DNA from: Roseiarcus sp963776665
GTDB taxonomy: Bacteria > Pseudomonadota > Alphaproteobacteria > Rhizobiales > Beijerinckiaceae
DNA: 64,000 nt
NCBI GenBank assembly: GCA_963776665.1
Contig: CAVZNQ010000023.1
Coordinates: 62,001-126,000 of the forward strand
Direction: 5' to 3'
In this document: positions 16,461-26,335 of the stretch, in pieces
Layout of the letters: each line of letters opens with the position of its first letter
Numbering within the stretch: the first letter of the stretch is position 1
Notes under the pieces: generated by a model
The model's database searches: none
What the model was told of the DNA's origin: nothing
What the model saw: the letters and a program-made list of their open reading frames with translations, nothing else
Position numbers and translations under genes: made by a program

Positions 16461-18011
16461 ATGTATCCAGGGTCGCACGCTCAGGCGCGCGCCGATCAGC
16501 CGGCGATCATCATGGCCGGATCGGGCGAAACGGTTACCTACCGGGAACTGGACGCTCGCAGCAATCGGCTCGCCCGCCTCCTGCGCGCCGCCGGCCTCAA
16601 GCGGCGCGACCACTATGCCGTGTTCATGGAAAACCATGCACGCTTTGCCGAGTGCGATGTCGCCGGCGAGCGGTCCGGGCTCTATTACACCAACGTCAAT
16701 TCGTTCCTGACCGCGCGCGAACTCGCCTACATCGTCAATAACAGCTTGTCGCAAGTGCTCATCACCTCGCAGGCCAAACGCCAAATCGCGCTCGAGGCGC
16801 TGCGGGATTGCCCGAACGTCAGGCTCTGTCTCGTCGTCGACGGTCCGGGCGAGGGGACGTCCGTTCGCAATCTCGATGAGGCGACGGCAGAATTTCCTTC
16901 GACCCCCATCGCCGACGAAGCGCTCGGCGGGGCGATGCTCTACTCCTCGGGCACGACCGGCAACCCGAAGGGCGTGCTGCGGCCGCTGCCCGATCAGCCT
17001 CCCTCTCGGGCGCTTCCGATCTTCGACGTATTTTCGAAATTCTGGCGGTTTCGCGACGGGCAGACCTACCTCATGCCGGCGCCCCTCTACCATTCCGCGC
17101 CGCTCGTCGGGATGGCCGGAACCCTGCGTCTCGGCGGGACGCTCATCGTCATGGAGCGCTTCAACGAGGAGCATTTCCTGCAACTCGTCGAGCGGCATCG
17201 CGTGACCCACACCCAGCTTGTGCCGACGATGTTCTCGCGCATGCTCAAGCTGCCCGAAGCCGTGCGCCGCCGTTATGACCTGAGTTCGCTCGAGGCGGCG
17301 GTTCACGGCGCTGCGCCCTGTCCCGTCCCGGTGAAAGAAGCAATGATCGACTGGTGGGGGCCCGTGCTCCTCGAATATTACAGCGCCACCGAAGGCATGG
17401 GTCTGGCGATGTGCGACAGCGCCGAATGGCTCAAGCACAAAGGCACGGTCGGCCGAACGGTCGCGGGCGAGCTCCATGTCCTCGACGACGCCATGCGGGA
17501 AGTTCCAACCGGAGAGACCGGCAAGCTCTGGTTCAAGACCGCCTCGCCGTTCGAGTATTTCAACGATCCGGCCAAGACCGCCGCGGCGAACTCGCCCGAC
17601 CGCACCATGAGCACCGTCGGCGACATCGGCCATGTCGACGAGGAAGGCTATATCTATCTCACCGACCGCGCCGCCTTCATGATCATTTCCGGCGGCGTCA
17701 ACGTCTATCCGCAGGAATGCGAGAACCTTTTGATCACCCATCCCAAGGTCGCCGACGCCGCGGTTTTCGGGGCGCCGAACGAGGATCTGGGCGAGGAAGT
17801 CAAAGCCGTGGTTCAGTTGATGCCCGAGTTCGGGCCCTGCGCGGACGTCGCGGACGAACTGATGGCGTTCTGCCACGATCATCTCGCTCATCACAAATGC
17901 CCGCGCTCGATCGATTTTGAAGCTGAGCTGCCGCGCTTGCCGACGGGGAAGCTCTATAAGGGTCCCCTGCGCGAACGGTACTGGAAGGGGCACGAGAACC
18001 GCATCGTTTGA
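16461..18011 (+). CDS. AMP-forming acyl-CoA synthetase, tandem copy 1
   Basis: 516 residues of the ANL adenylating family. Motifs: YSSGTTGNPKG (phosphate-binding loop), EYYSATEG (A5), GDIGHVDEEGYIYLTDR (A7/A8), and catalytic Lys in LPTGKLYKGPL. Activates a carboxylic acid as acyl-AMP and then acyl-CoA; the sequence resembles FadD-like enzymes of the fadD3/long-chain or steroid-acid type rather than acetyl-CoA synthetase. About 80 percent identical by eye to the next gene, which begins only 30 bp downstream, indicating a recent tandem duplication. Confidence 0.9.
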   Translation: MYPGSHAQARADQPAIIMAGSGETVTYRELDARSNRLARLLRAAGLKRRDHYAVFMENHARFAECDVAGERSGLYYTNVNSFLTARELAYIVNNSLSQVLITSQAKRQIALEALRDCPNVRLCLVVDGPGEGTSVRNLDEATAEFPSTPIADEALGGAMLYSSGTTGNPKGVLRPLPDQPPSRALPIFDVFSKFWRFRDGQTYLMPAPLYHSAPLVGMAGTLRLGGTLIVMERFNEEHFLQLVERHRVTHTQLVPTMFSRMLKLPEAVRRRYDLSSLEAAVHGAAPCPVPVKEAMIDWWGPVLLEYYSATEGMGLAMCDSAEWLKHKGTVGRTVAGELHVLDDAMREVPTGETGKLWFKTASPFEYFNDPAKTAAANSPDRTMSTVGDIGHVDEEGYIYLTDRAAFMIISGGVNVYPQECENLLITHPKVADAAVFGAPNEDLGEEVKAVVQLMPEFGPCADVADELMAFCHDHLAHHKCPRSIDFEAELPRLPTGKLYKGPLRERYWKGHENRIV

Positions 18012-18041
18012 GGGCTGTCCGCGCCCGCCAGGAGCCCGTGC

Positions 18042-19592
18042 ATGTACCCAGGCCAGCACGCTCAGGCGCGTCTCGGCCAGCCCGCCGTCGTGATGGCGGG
18101 ATCGGGCGAGAGCGTCAGCTATCGCGAGCTTGAGGCGCGCAGCAACCGCCTGGCGCATCTTCTCCGCGCGGCGGGCCTCCGACGGCGCGATCACTACGCC
18201 GTCTTCATGGAGAACCACCCACGGTTCGTCGAGTGCTGCGCCGCCGGCGAGCGCTCGGGGCTCTACTACACCTGCATCAATTCGTTTCTGACCGCGCCCG
18301 AGCTCGCCTACATCGTCAACAACAGCCTGTCGAAGGTTCTCATCACGTCGCAGGCCAAGCGAGAAATCGCGCTTGCGGCGCTCGCCGACTGTCCCCGGGT
18401 CGAGCTCTGTCTCGTCGTCGATGGGCCCGGTGAGGGGACGAGGGTGCGCAATCTCGACGAGGCGACGGCCGATTCTCCCGCCACCCCGTTGCCCGACGAG
18501 TCGCTGGGGGCGGCGATGCTCTATTCCTCCGGCACGACGGGAAGGCCGAAGGGCGTGCTGCGTCCGCTGCCCGATCAGCCGCCAGCCGTCCCGCTATCGG
18601 CCTTAGCCGCGCGGCTGAATGTCTGGCGGTTTCGCGAGGGCCAGATCTATCTCTCGCCCGCGCCGCTCTATCACTCGGCGCCGCTGGCCGGCGTCGGCGG
18701 GACGATTCGGCGCGGCGGGACGGCGATCGTGATGGAGCGGTTCGACCCAGAGCGCTTTCTCGCGCTCGTCGAGCGCTATCGCGTCACTCACACCCAGCTT
18801 GTCCCGACCATGTTCTCGCGCATGCTGAAGCTGCCGGAAGCGGTGCGGCGCCGCTACGATCTAACCTCGCTCGAGGTCGCCATCCACGCCGCCGCCCCCT
18901 GTCCGATCCCGGTCAAGCAGGCGATGATCGACTGGTGGGGCCCGATCATCCTCGAATATTACAGCGCCACCGAAGCGATGGGGATGACGGTCTGCGACAG
19001 CGCGGAGTGGCTCGCGCATCCGGGCACGGTCGGCAGGTCGGTCTTCGGCGAGCTTCTCGTTCTGGACGAAGCCATGCGGGAGGTCCCGCCGGGCACGACC
19101 GGCAAGCTGTGGTTCAAGACAGCTTCGCCGTTCGAATATTTCAACGATCCGGCCAGGACCGCCGAGGCGAACTCGCCCGACGGCGCGATGAGCACGCTCG
19201 GGGACATCGGCTATGTCGACGAGGACGGCTATGTCTATCTGACGGACCGCGCCTCGTTCATGATCATCTCGGGCGGCGTCAACATCTATCCGCAGGAGTG
19301 CGAGAACCTGCTTGTCACCCATCCCAAGGTCGCCGACGCCGCGGTCTTCGGCGCGCCCAACGAGGAAATGGGCGAGGAGGTCAAGGCGGTCGTGCAACTG
19401 GCGCCGGGCTTCGAACCGGGCCCGGCGATCGAGGCTGAGCTCATCGCCTTCTGCCGCGCCAATCTCGCCCACCACAAATGCCCGCGCTCGATCGATTTCG
19501 AGGCCGAGCTCCCGCGCCTGCCGACCGGCAAGCTCTACAAGGCCTCGCTCCGCGAACGCTACTGGAAGGGCCACAAGAGCCGGATCCTGTAG
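18042..19592 (+). CDS. AMP-forming acyl-CoA synthetase, tandem copy 2
   Basis: Same length (516) and motif set as copy 1: YSSGTTGRPKG, EYYSATEAMG, GDIGYVDEDGYVYLTDR, LPTGKLYKASL. Both start MYPG-HAQAR. Differences cluster in residues 190-205 (after LPDQPP) and around the predicted acyl pocket, which could mean altered chain preference. It converges on the cytochrome-PQQ dehydrogenase gene, with only 5 bp between the two stop codons, so antisense read-through is likely unless a terminator lies inside a coding region. Confidence 0.9.
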   Translation: MYPGQHAQARLGQPAVVMAGSGESVSYRELEARSNRLAHLLRAAGLRRRDHYAVFMENHPRFVECCAAGERSGLYYTCINSFLTAPELAYIVNNSLSKVLITSQAKREIALAALADCPRVELCLVVDGPGEGTRVRNLDEATADSPATPLPDESLGAAMLYSSGTTGRPKGVLRPLPDQPPAVPLSALAARLNVWRFREGQIYLSPAPLYHSAPLAGVGGTIRRGGTAIVMERFDPERFLALVERYRVTHTQLVPTMFSRMLKLPEAVRRRYDLTSLEVAIHAAAPCPIPVKQAMIDWWGPIILEYYSATEAMGMTVCDSAEWLAHPGTVGRSVFGELLVLDEAMREVPPGTTGKLWFKTASPFEYFNDPARTAEANSPDGAMSTLGDIGYVDEDGYVYLTDRASFMIISGGVNIYPQECENLLVTHPKVADAAVFGAPNEEMGEEVKAVVQLAPGFEPGPAIEAELIAFCRANLAHHKCPRSIDFEAELPRLPTGKLYKASLRERYWKGHKSRIL

Positions 19593-19597
19593 GCCGG

Positions 19598-21388
19598 CTA
19601 GGGCCTTGGCGCGAAGGCGGCCAGCACGTTGCCCGGCTTTCGACCGTCGACGCCATAGCCCGCGTTGACGAAAATCATGCCCCCCGCAACCGTGGGCCCG
19701 GCAGTGTCGAGCGAGCCGCCGCTGGCCTCGACATCGTTGACGGTCTTGAACGGCCGCGCCATGTCGTAGTCCCAAAGGACCCGGCCATCGGCGGCGGAGT
19801 AGGCGCGGATATGGCCGTCGATCGCGCCCGACAGCACGAAGTCCGGCGTCGCCGTGACCGCCGCCAATTGCGCCGGGCTGCAGTTGGGATCGGTTCCACA
19901 CGCGTTCGCGGGCGGCGCGCGCCACCGCACCGCGCCGTCGTCGGCGCCAAGCGCGAAGAGCCCGCCGCCGGCTGTGGGATCGTGCGCGACCGGCTGCCCG
20001 GGAGGGCGGTCGCGCGCCCGGATGTCGGAAACCGCGACATAGACCGCCGTTCCGTTGGTCGCCGTTCCCCACTGAACGCCGCCGAGGCGCCCTCCGGCGC
20101 CGACCCGGCGCTTCCAGACGATCCGGCCGCCGTCATCCGGGTCGAGCGCCCAGACCATGCCGGACTTCTGTCCGATGGTCAGCACGCGCCTGCCCCCGTC
20201 CAGCGCGATCAGGTTGGCGGACGAACCGAAATCGTAGTCCGGTCCCTGCGGATCCACGTCGTCGGCAAGAAACTGCTTCGACCACACGACCTTGCCGTCG
20301 TCGAGCCTGAGCGCGAGGACGGCGTCGCTGGTGTCGGTCGCGGGAGCGGAGTGGTTGTCGCCGGTGCCGACGTAGAGGAGCCGATTCCTGGCGTCGATCG
20401 TCGGCGCCGACCATACCGACGCTCCGGAGGGGCCATAGAGCTGGGCGCCGGCGGCGTCTCGCCCCTGCGGCTCGGCCTTCGGGGTCATGTAAGCGGTCCA
20501 GACCACGCTTCCGGTCGCCGCATCGAGCGCGACGACCGCCCCCCTGCCTTTGCAGCATTCGGTCCGACCGCCGCCGTTTGCGATCGGAACGTAGAGCCTG
20601 TTCTCGAACAGAACCGGAGCGCCGGTGATCACCGCGCCGGCTTCCTCATCGGGGGAGACCTTCCAGAGCGTTTCGCCGGTCGCGGCGTCGACGCTATAGG
20701 CGTGCCCGAGGCGGTCGCCGAACAAGGCGACGATCCGCCCAGCGACGCGTGCGATCGTGATCGCGGTCCGCACGCCCCCGGCTGCGCGATAGTCCCAGTA
20801 GGTGCAGCCGGTGTGCATGTCGAGCGCGTAGACATGGCCGTTCTGGCCGCCGATGAAGACCCGGCCCGCCGCAACCGTCGGCTGGCCGAACATCAAGATC
20901 GCGCCCGGCACGCCGAACGCCCACTTGGGTTCGAGCCGGGGAAGATCGGCGGCGGTAAGGCCGGGGTCTGGCTGGAACCGCCAGTTTTCGACATTGGCGC
21001 CCCAGCCGTTGAAGGAGGGCGCGTCCAGCGAAAGCGGCGGCGAGGCGGCGGCGCATTTGCCCGCCGTCGGCGTCTCGGCGCCGACTTTGCGGCCGGTCAG
21101 ATACTCGGCAAGCCTCACCCGCTCCTCGTGCGTCAGCCTCGAGCCTTGCGCCTTCATCACGCCGTTGGCGAGCGCGTCGACAATGAAGTCGGGCGACATC
21201 GCTCCCAATGACGCGCGACTGGGCGCGCGCGTTGAGGCGGCCGTGTGGCAGCCCGCACAGCGTCGCTCGAACAGCGCCGCTTGCGCGTTCGCCGCGTCGG
21301 GGCGTAAGGCGAAACCGAGGACGACCGCCGCCGCGGCGAACAGAAACGGACAGCGTCGAAGGTCCCGGCGCAATCGCATGAGACGCAA
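19598..21388 (-). CDS. Periplasmic quinohemoprotein dehydrogenase (PVADH-like): cytochrome c plus PQQ beta-propeller
   Basis: 596 residues. Signal peptide: MRLMRLRRDLRRC then a hydrophobic core and an AxA site (ANA) near residue 35. The heme c motif CAGCH is C44/C47/H48, with a Met ligand expected in the LGAMSPDF or GVMKAQ region. From about residue 125, ENWRFQ starts an eight-bladed quinoprotein fold with repeats such as VVALDAATGSVVW and a vicinal Cys pair in TECCKG. This architecture is that of polyvinyl-alcohol dehydrogenase (cytochrome) and related quinohemoprotein alcohol dehydrogenases. It would oxidise a secondary or polymeric alcohol and pass electrons to a c-type cytochrome. Substrate not assignable. 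Confidence 0.86.
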   Translation of the reverse strand: MRLMRLRRDLRRCPFLFAAAAVVLGFALRPDAANAQAALFERRCAGCHTAASTRAPSRASLGAMSPDFIVDALANGVMKAQGSRLTHEERVRLAEYLTGRKVGAETPTAGKCAAASPPLSLDAPSFNGWGANVENWRFQPDPGLTAADLPRLEPKWAFGVPGAILMFGQPTVAAGRVFIGGQNGHVYALDMHTGCTYWDYRAAGGVRTAITIARVAGRIVALFGDRLGHAYSVDAATGETLWKVSPDEEAGAVITGAPVLFENRLYVPIANGGGRTECCKGRGAVVALDAATGSVVWTAYMTPKAEPQGRDAAGAQLYGPSGASVWSAPTIDARNRLLYVGTGDNHSAPATDTSDAVLALRLDDGKVVWSKQFLADDVDPQGPDYDFGSSANLIALDGGRRVLTIGQKSGMVWALDPDDGGRIVWKRRVGAGGRLGGVQWGTATNGTAVYVAVSDIRARDRPPGQPVAHDPTAGGGLFALGADDGAVRWRAPPANACGTDPNCSPAQLAAVTATPDFVLSGAIDGHIRAYSAADGRVLWDYDMARPFKTVNDVEASGGSLDTAGPTVAGGMIFVNAGYGVDGRKPGNVLAAFAPRP

Positions 21389-21426
21389 AACCTGATGGGC
21401 GCGGACCGCGCTGTCAATCGCGCAGG

Positions 21427-22221
21427 CTACCGCATCATGTCGGCGAGGGCGTTGCGCATCGACGTACTGGGGACGCCGAACAAGCCCCCATAGGGCTCAT
21501 CCATGTCGAGGATCACAAAAACGACGACGGTGATCGATACGGCGCAGAGCGCGACCACCGTCACCACCAAAGGGTTAGGCGGAGCGGTCAGGCAGAACGT
21601 GCCGAAGAGAAGCGCGAGCCAGAACGCCAGCACCCAATAGAAGGGCGCCGAGATCGAACCGTGCGCGCCCTCGATGACCTTCCACCTCGCCTGAATCAGA
21701 TCGTGATACTGGATGATGCAGGCGGCCAGCAGGGTCTGGCGCAAATTGTCCTTCGGTTGGAGCGAGCGCGTCTCGAGGCCGACATTGTTCATGATGTCGC
21801 TGAGGACGGGGACCTCGCCAGTCAGCGGCATGCTCGATGTATTCGGGTAGGCGACGCCGGTCGGCGGCGGCTCGTCCGGCCAGGTGCTGGCGATGACGGC
21901 TGCAGCATAGCTGCGAAGCTGCGCCCTTATCGGCGCCGCCTCGGGCCCATAGTCGCCGAGGCACCGGTCCATCTGGGCAAGTTGGGCCGCGTACTCGCCG
22001 CGCGCCTTGTAGGCGGCGTCGAATCCGTCCTTGACGGAAGTCGTCAACAGGCCGAGCACGATCGCAGTGAAGGTGACCAGAAGCGAGATCGCGAGCTGCA
22101 CCAGCGCGATCGACTGGGCCGATCGATGTCGTTCCGGCAGGCGGGGATGGACGAAAAAGCCGAGTGCGGAGCTTGCGCATAGAATCGCAAAGAGAATGAC
22201 CGAGTTCATGGGATTCTGCAT
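21427..22221 (-). CDS. DUF4239 membrane protein, second copy
   Basis: About 264 residues. Two N-terminal helices (SVILFAILCASSALGFFV; SIALVQLAISLLVTFTAIVL), a soluble middle with YKARGEYAAQLAQMDRCLGD, and two C-terminal helices ending VFVILDMDEPYGGLFGV then SMRNALADMMR. It shares this plan with the gene at 15596, so the two DUF4239 genes bracket the acyl-CoA synthetase pair and the dehydrogenase. The start is uncertain: ATG 22221 or ATG 22209; neither has a clear Shine-Dalgarno. A longer frame up to 22437 lacks family similarity. Confidence 0.78.
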   Translation of the reverse strand: MQNPMNSVILFAILCASSALGFFVHPRLPERHRSAQSIALVQLAISLLVTFTAIVLGLLTTSVKDGFDAAYKARGEYAAQLAQMDRCLGDYGPEAAPIRAQLRSYAAAVIASTWPDEPPPTGVAYPNTSSMPLTGEVPVLSDIMNNVGLETRSLQPKDNLRQTLLAACIIQYHDLIQARWKVIEGAHGSISAPFYWVLAFWLALLFGTFCLTAPPNPLVVTVVALCAVSITVVVFVILDMDEPYGGLFGVPSTSMRNALADMMR

Positions 22222-22387
22222 GCGGCGTCTTGCTATCGGAGAATCGCGGCATGCTTCAACGAAACAATGCGGCGCGCAAGTCGGCGGCCGGCGAGCGGCG
22301 GGTCCCGCTTCGTGAATCCAGCAGTTGGCGCCCTCTCGGGAGGTGAAGGCTGAGATTGCGGGCGCGAACCCTGTGGCGGCGCCGAAG

Positions 22388-23365
22388 TCAGGCCGCGGCG
22401 CCCGCGCTCGCCGCGCGGCGAGCGCGCCAGCCGGCAAATCCGAGCCCGGCGAAGCCGAAGAGCATCATCGCCCAGGTCGACGGCTCCGGCGCGACGAGCC
22501 CGTAGGCAAGCTCAGCCGTGAGCATGTGCACTCCCTCAGTCGGATGCAAAGTGTCCCAGAACAGATAGGTGTCCTGGACGGACGGGCTTGCAGTGACGCA
22601 GGCCACAATAGAGATGCACGGTTCGGTGACGTTGGCGAAACCGAATTGCTCGGGAGAAGCGACAACGTCGCCGAGCAGGTCATAAGTGTCCAAGGTGAAC
22701 ACCTTGAGCGCGTCCGCCCCGGTCTCGACCGACGTGAGATCCGAAAGCACGGTCGAGTTGAAAGCCTGCGCCAGGATGTCCGCAAGCGCCCCGGCCCCCG
22801 GCCCCAGCGCTTTGACTAGTGGCGCGAGGCTAAGCTGCGGCACTTCGTAAAAGAGAAAGTTGCGCGCACCGTCGGAATTTAGCTCTTTGACTTCGGTTGC
22901 GGCGCTGTTGGCGGCGGTCGTGACCACCCCGAGCGCGGTCGCGGGATCGGAGAGTGCGTTGAGAATGTCGATTGCGCCAATGTCGAGGGTGAAAAGCGCG
23001 CCGTTCAGGGTTGCCTGGGTGACATGCGCGGCCGTGACATACGCCTCGAAAGCGCTCACCTCAGCATCAAGGATCGCTCCCGTCGTGGCGCCGCCGACCG
23101 CGAAGTCCGTTCCGCCGGCGAGGCTCGGCTTAAGCACGCCGAGCCCAAGGCCAGCGGAAAGGTCCTCGACCCAGGTCGGCCCATTGCTGAAATGGCCGCC
23201 AACATATGGGGGGGAAGGCGGATTCGAGCCTCCAGTGATGATAGAGGCGTTGCCTGCATCCGAGAGGCTGTCGCCGAACGCAAAGAGCGTGGTATAGGCC
23301 GACGCCGACCCGACATTAAGGCCGAAACAGGCCACAAGAACTGCGAAAGCAAATCGTTTTTTCAT
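22388..23365 (-). CDS. Exported GDSL/SGNH esterase with PEP-CTERM sorting signal
   Basis: 325 residues. Signal peptide MKKRFAFAVLVACFGLNVGS with cleavage after ASA. SGNH block I FAFGDSLSDAGN supplies nucleophile Ser33; block V is WDTLHPTEGVH with the Asp/His pair. The C-terminus is a clear PEP-CTERM tail: APEPSTWAMMLFGFAGLGFA then an Arg-rich WRARR. PEP-CTERM proteins are processed by an exosortase (XrtA type) and linked to extracellular polysaccharide production; none of that machinery lies in this window. Substrate: probably an ester or lipid in the envelope or extracellular matrix. Confidence 0.88.
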   Translation of the reverse strand: MKKRFAFAVLVACFGLNVGSASAYTTLFAFGDSLSDAGNASIITGGSNPPSPPYVGGHFSNGPTWVEDLSAGLGLGVLKPSLAGGTDFAVGGATTGAILDAEVSAFEAYVTAAHVTQATLNGALFTLDIGAIDILNALSDPATALGVVTTAANSAATEVKELNSDGARNFLFYEVPQLSLAPLVKALGPGAGALADILAQAFNSTVLSDLTSVETGADALKVFTLDTYDLLGDVVASPEQFGFANVTEPCISIVACVTASPSVQDTYLFWDTLHPTEGVHMLTAELAYGLVAPEPSTWAMMLFGFAGLGFAGWRARRAASAGAAA

Positions 23366-23479
23366 GGCCTATCCTCCCCGCTCGAAAGGATAGACTCTAG
23401 TCGCAGCATCCGGATTGGACAAGCGCGCTCATTTTGACTTTGAGATACTGTTGATCGCCGTTGGAGTCAGGCGGTAGTC

Positions 23480-25270
<1,791 letters not shown>

Positions 25271-25392
25271 TGCTTCAGTCCCTCGCGCCCGCCGATCGTC
25301 GATCCGCGTTGCCGTTCGCCGGCGCCAAACCGCGCCGCGCCCTCCATATCATCGGCGGCGATATTATGGAAATCACGGTTCCGCGCCCCGGT

Positions 25393-26247
25393 TCAGGCCT
25401 TCTTCCCCGCGCCCGCGGCTTCTTTGGCTGCGGCATGATACTTGCGCCGGATTTCGGCCAGGTTAACCGACAGCGGCGGATAGGCGAGGGCGAGATCGCC
25501 CATCGTGTCGGCAATGATCTGCGATACCGCCAGATTGCGGAACCATTTGGCGTTGGACGGGATGACGTACCACGGCGCCTCGCGCGTGCTGGTGGCGCGA
25601 ATCGCGTCCTCGAACGCCTCGACGTAGTTGTCCCACAACTGGCGCTCGGTATAGTCGGACTCGCTGATCTTCCAGTTGCGCCCCGGATCGTCGAGGCGCT
25701 GGGCGAAGCGCGCGAGCTGCTCTTCCCTGCTGATATGGAGGAAGAATTTGAGGATCGTGGTCCCGTTCTGGGACAAGAGGGCCTCGAAATCGCGAATCTC
25801 CCGGTAGCGCCGGGTCCAGGTCGCCTTGTCGATCAGCTTGTGGACCCGCGTCACCAGCACGTCCTCATAGTGCGAACGGTTGAAGATCGCGATTTCCCCC
25901 CGCCCGGGCGCGTGCGGATGGACGCGCCAGAGAAAGTCATGCGCGAGCTCGGGCCCGGTCGGCTGCTTGAAACTGGCCACGCGCACGCCTTGCGGATTGA
26001 CCCCGCTGAAGACGTGCTTGATCGTGCCGTCCTTGCCGCCGGCGTCCATCGCCTGCAGGACGATGAGGAGCGAGTGCTTGTGCTCGGCGTAGAGCAGGTT
26101 CTGCTCGCGGGCGAGCCTGGCGCGGCTCTGCTCCAGCGCTTCCTTGGCCACGGCGTCGGATTCGTGCTCGCCGGTGAATGACGGATCGAGCTTGCCGAGC
26201 CGCAGCTTTTCGCCGGGTTTGACGCGGAATTTCTTGCGATAGTCCAA
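25393..26247 (-). CDS. Polyphosphate kinase 2 family protein
   Basis: PPK2 transfers phosphate between polyphosphate and nucleotides in the cytosol. About 284 residues from the TTG at 26247, which has GGGAGG nine bases upstream and gives the family-like beginning DYRKKFRVKPGEKLRLG; an ATG at 26334 in the same frame would add an unlike 29-residue leader and leave no room for the divergent SulP promoter. Walker A-like VLQAMDAGGKDGTIKHV, Walker B-like FNRSHYEDVLV, and lid residues in RRYREIRDFE are present. Class (ADP- or AMP-phosphorylating) not decidable by eye. Confidence 0.85.
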   Translation of the reverse strand: MDYRKKFRVKPGEKLRLGKLDPSFTGEHESDAVAKEALEQSRARLAREQNLLYAEHKHSLLIVLQAMDAGGKDGTIKHVFSGVNPQGVRVASFKQPTGPELAHDFLWRVHPHAPGRGEIAIFNRSHYEDVLVTRVHKLIDKATWTRRYREIRDFEALLSQNGTTILKFFLHISREEQLARFAQRLDDPGRNWKISESDYTERQLWDNYVEAFEDAIRATSTREAPWYVIPSNAKWFRNLAVSQIIADTMGDLALAYPPLSVNLAEIRRKYHAAAKEAAGAGKKA

Positions 26248-26335
26248 AGTGTCGAGCCTCCCTCCGCCCGGAGGCCCGGCGGCGTTGAGACAGCGGAGAG
26301 CGCCATTGTGATAGGAAAATGACGGTCGAATCAAC

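Noticed and set aside
26248..26334. A PPK2 start at ATG 26334
   Set aside because: The added 29 residues lack family similarity and leave no promoter room before the divergent SulP gene; TTG 26247 has a good Shine-Dalgarno.
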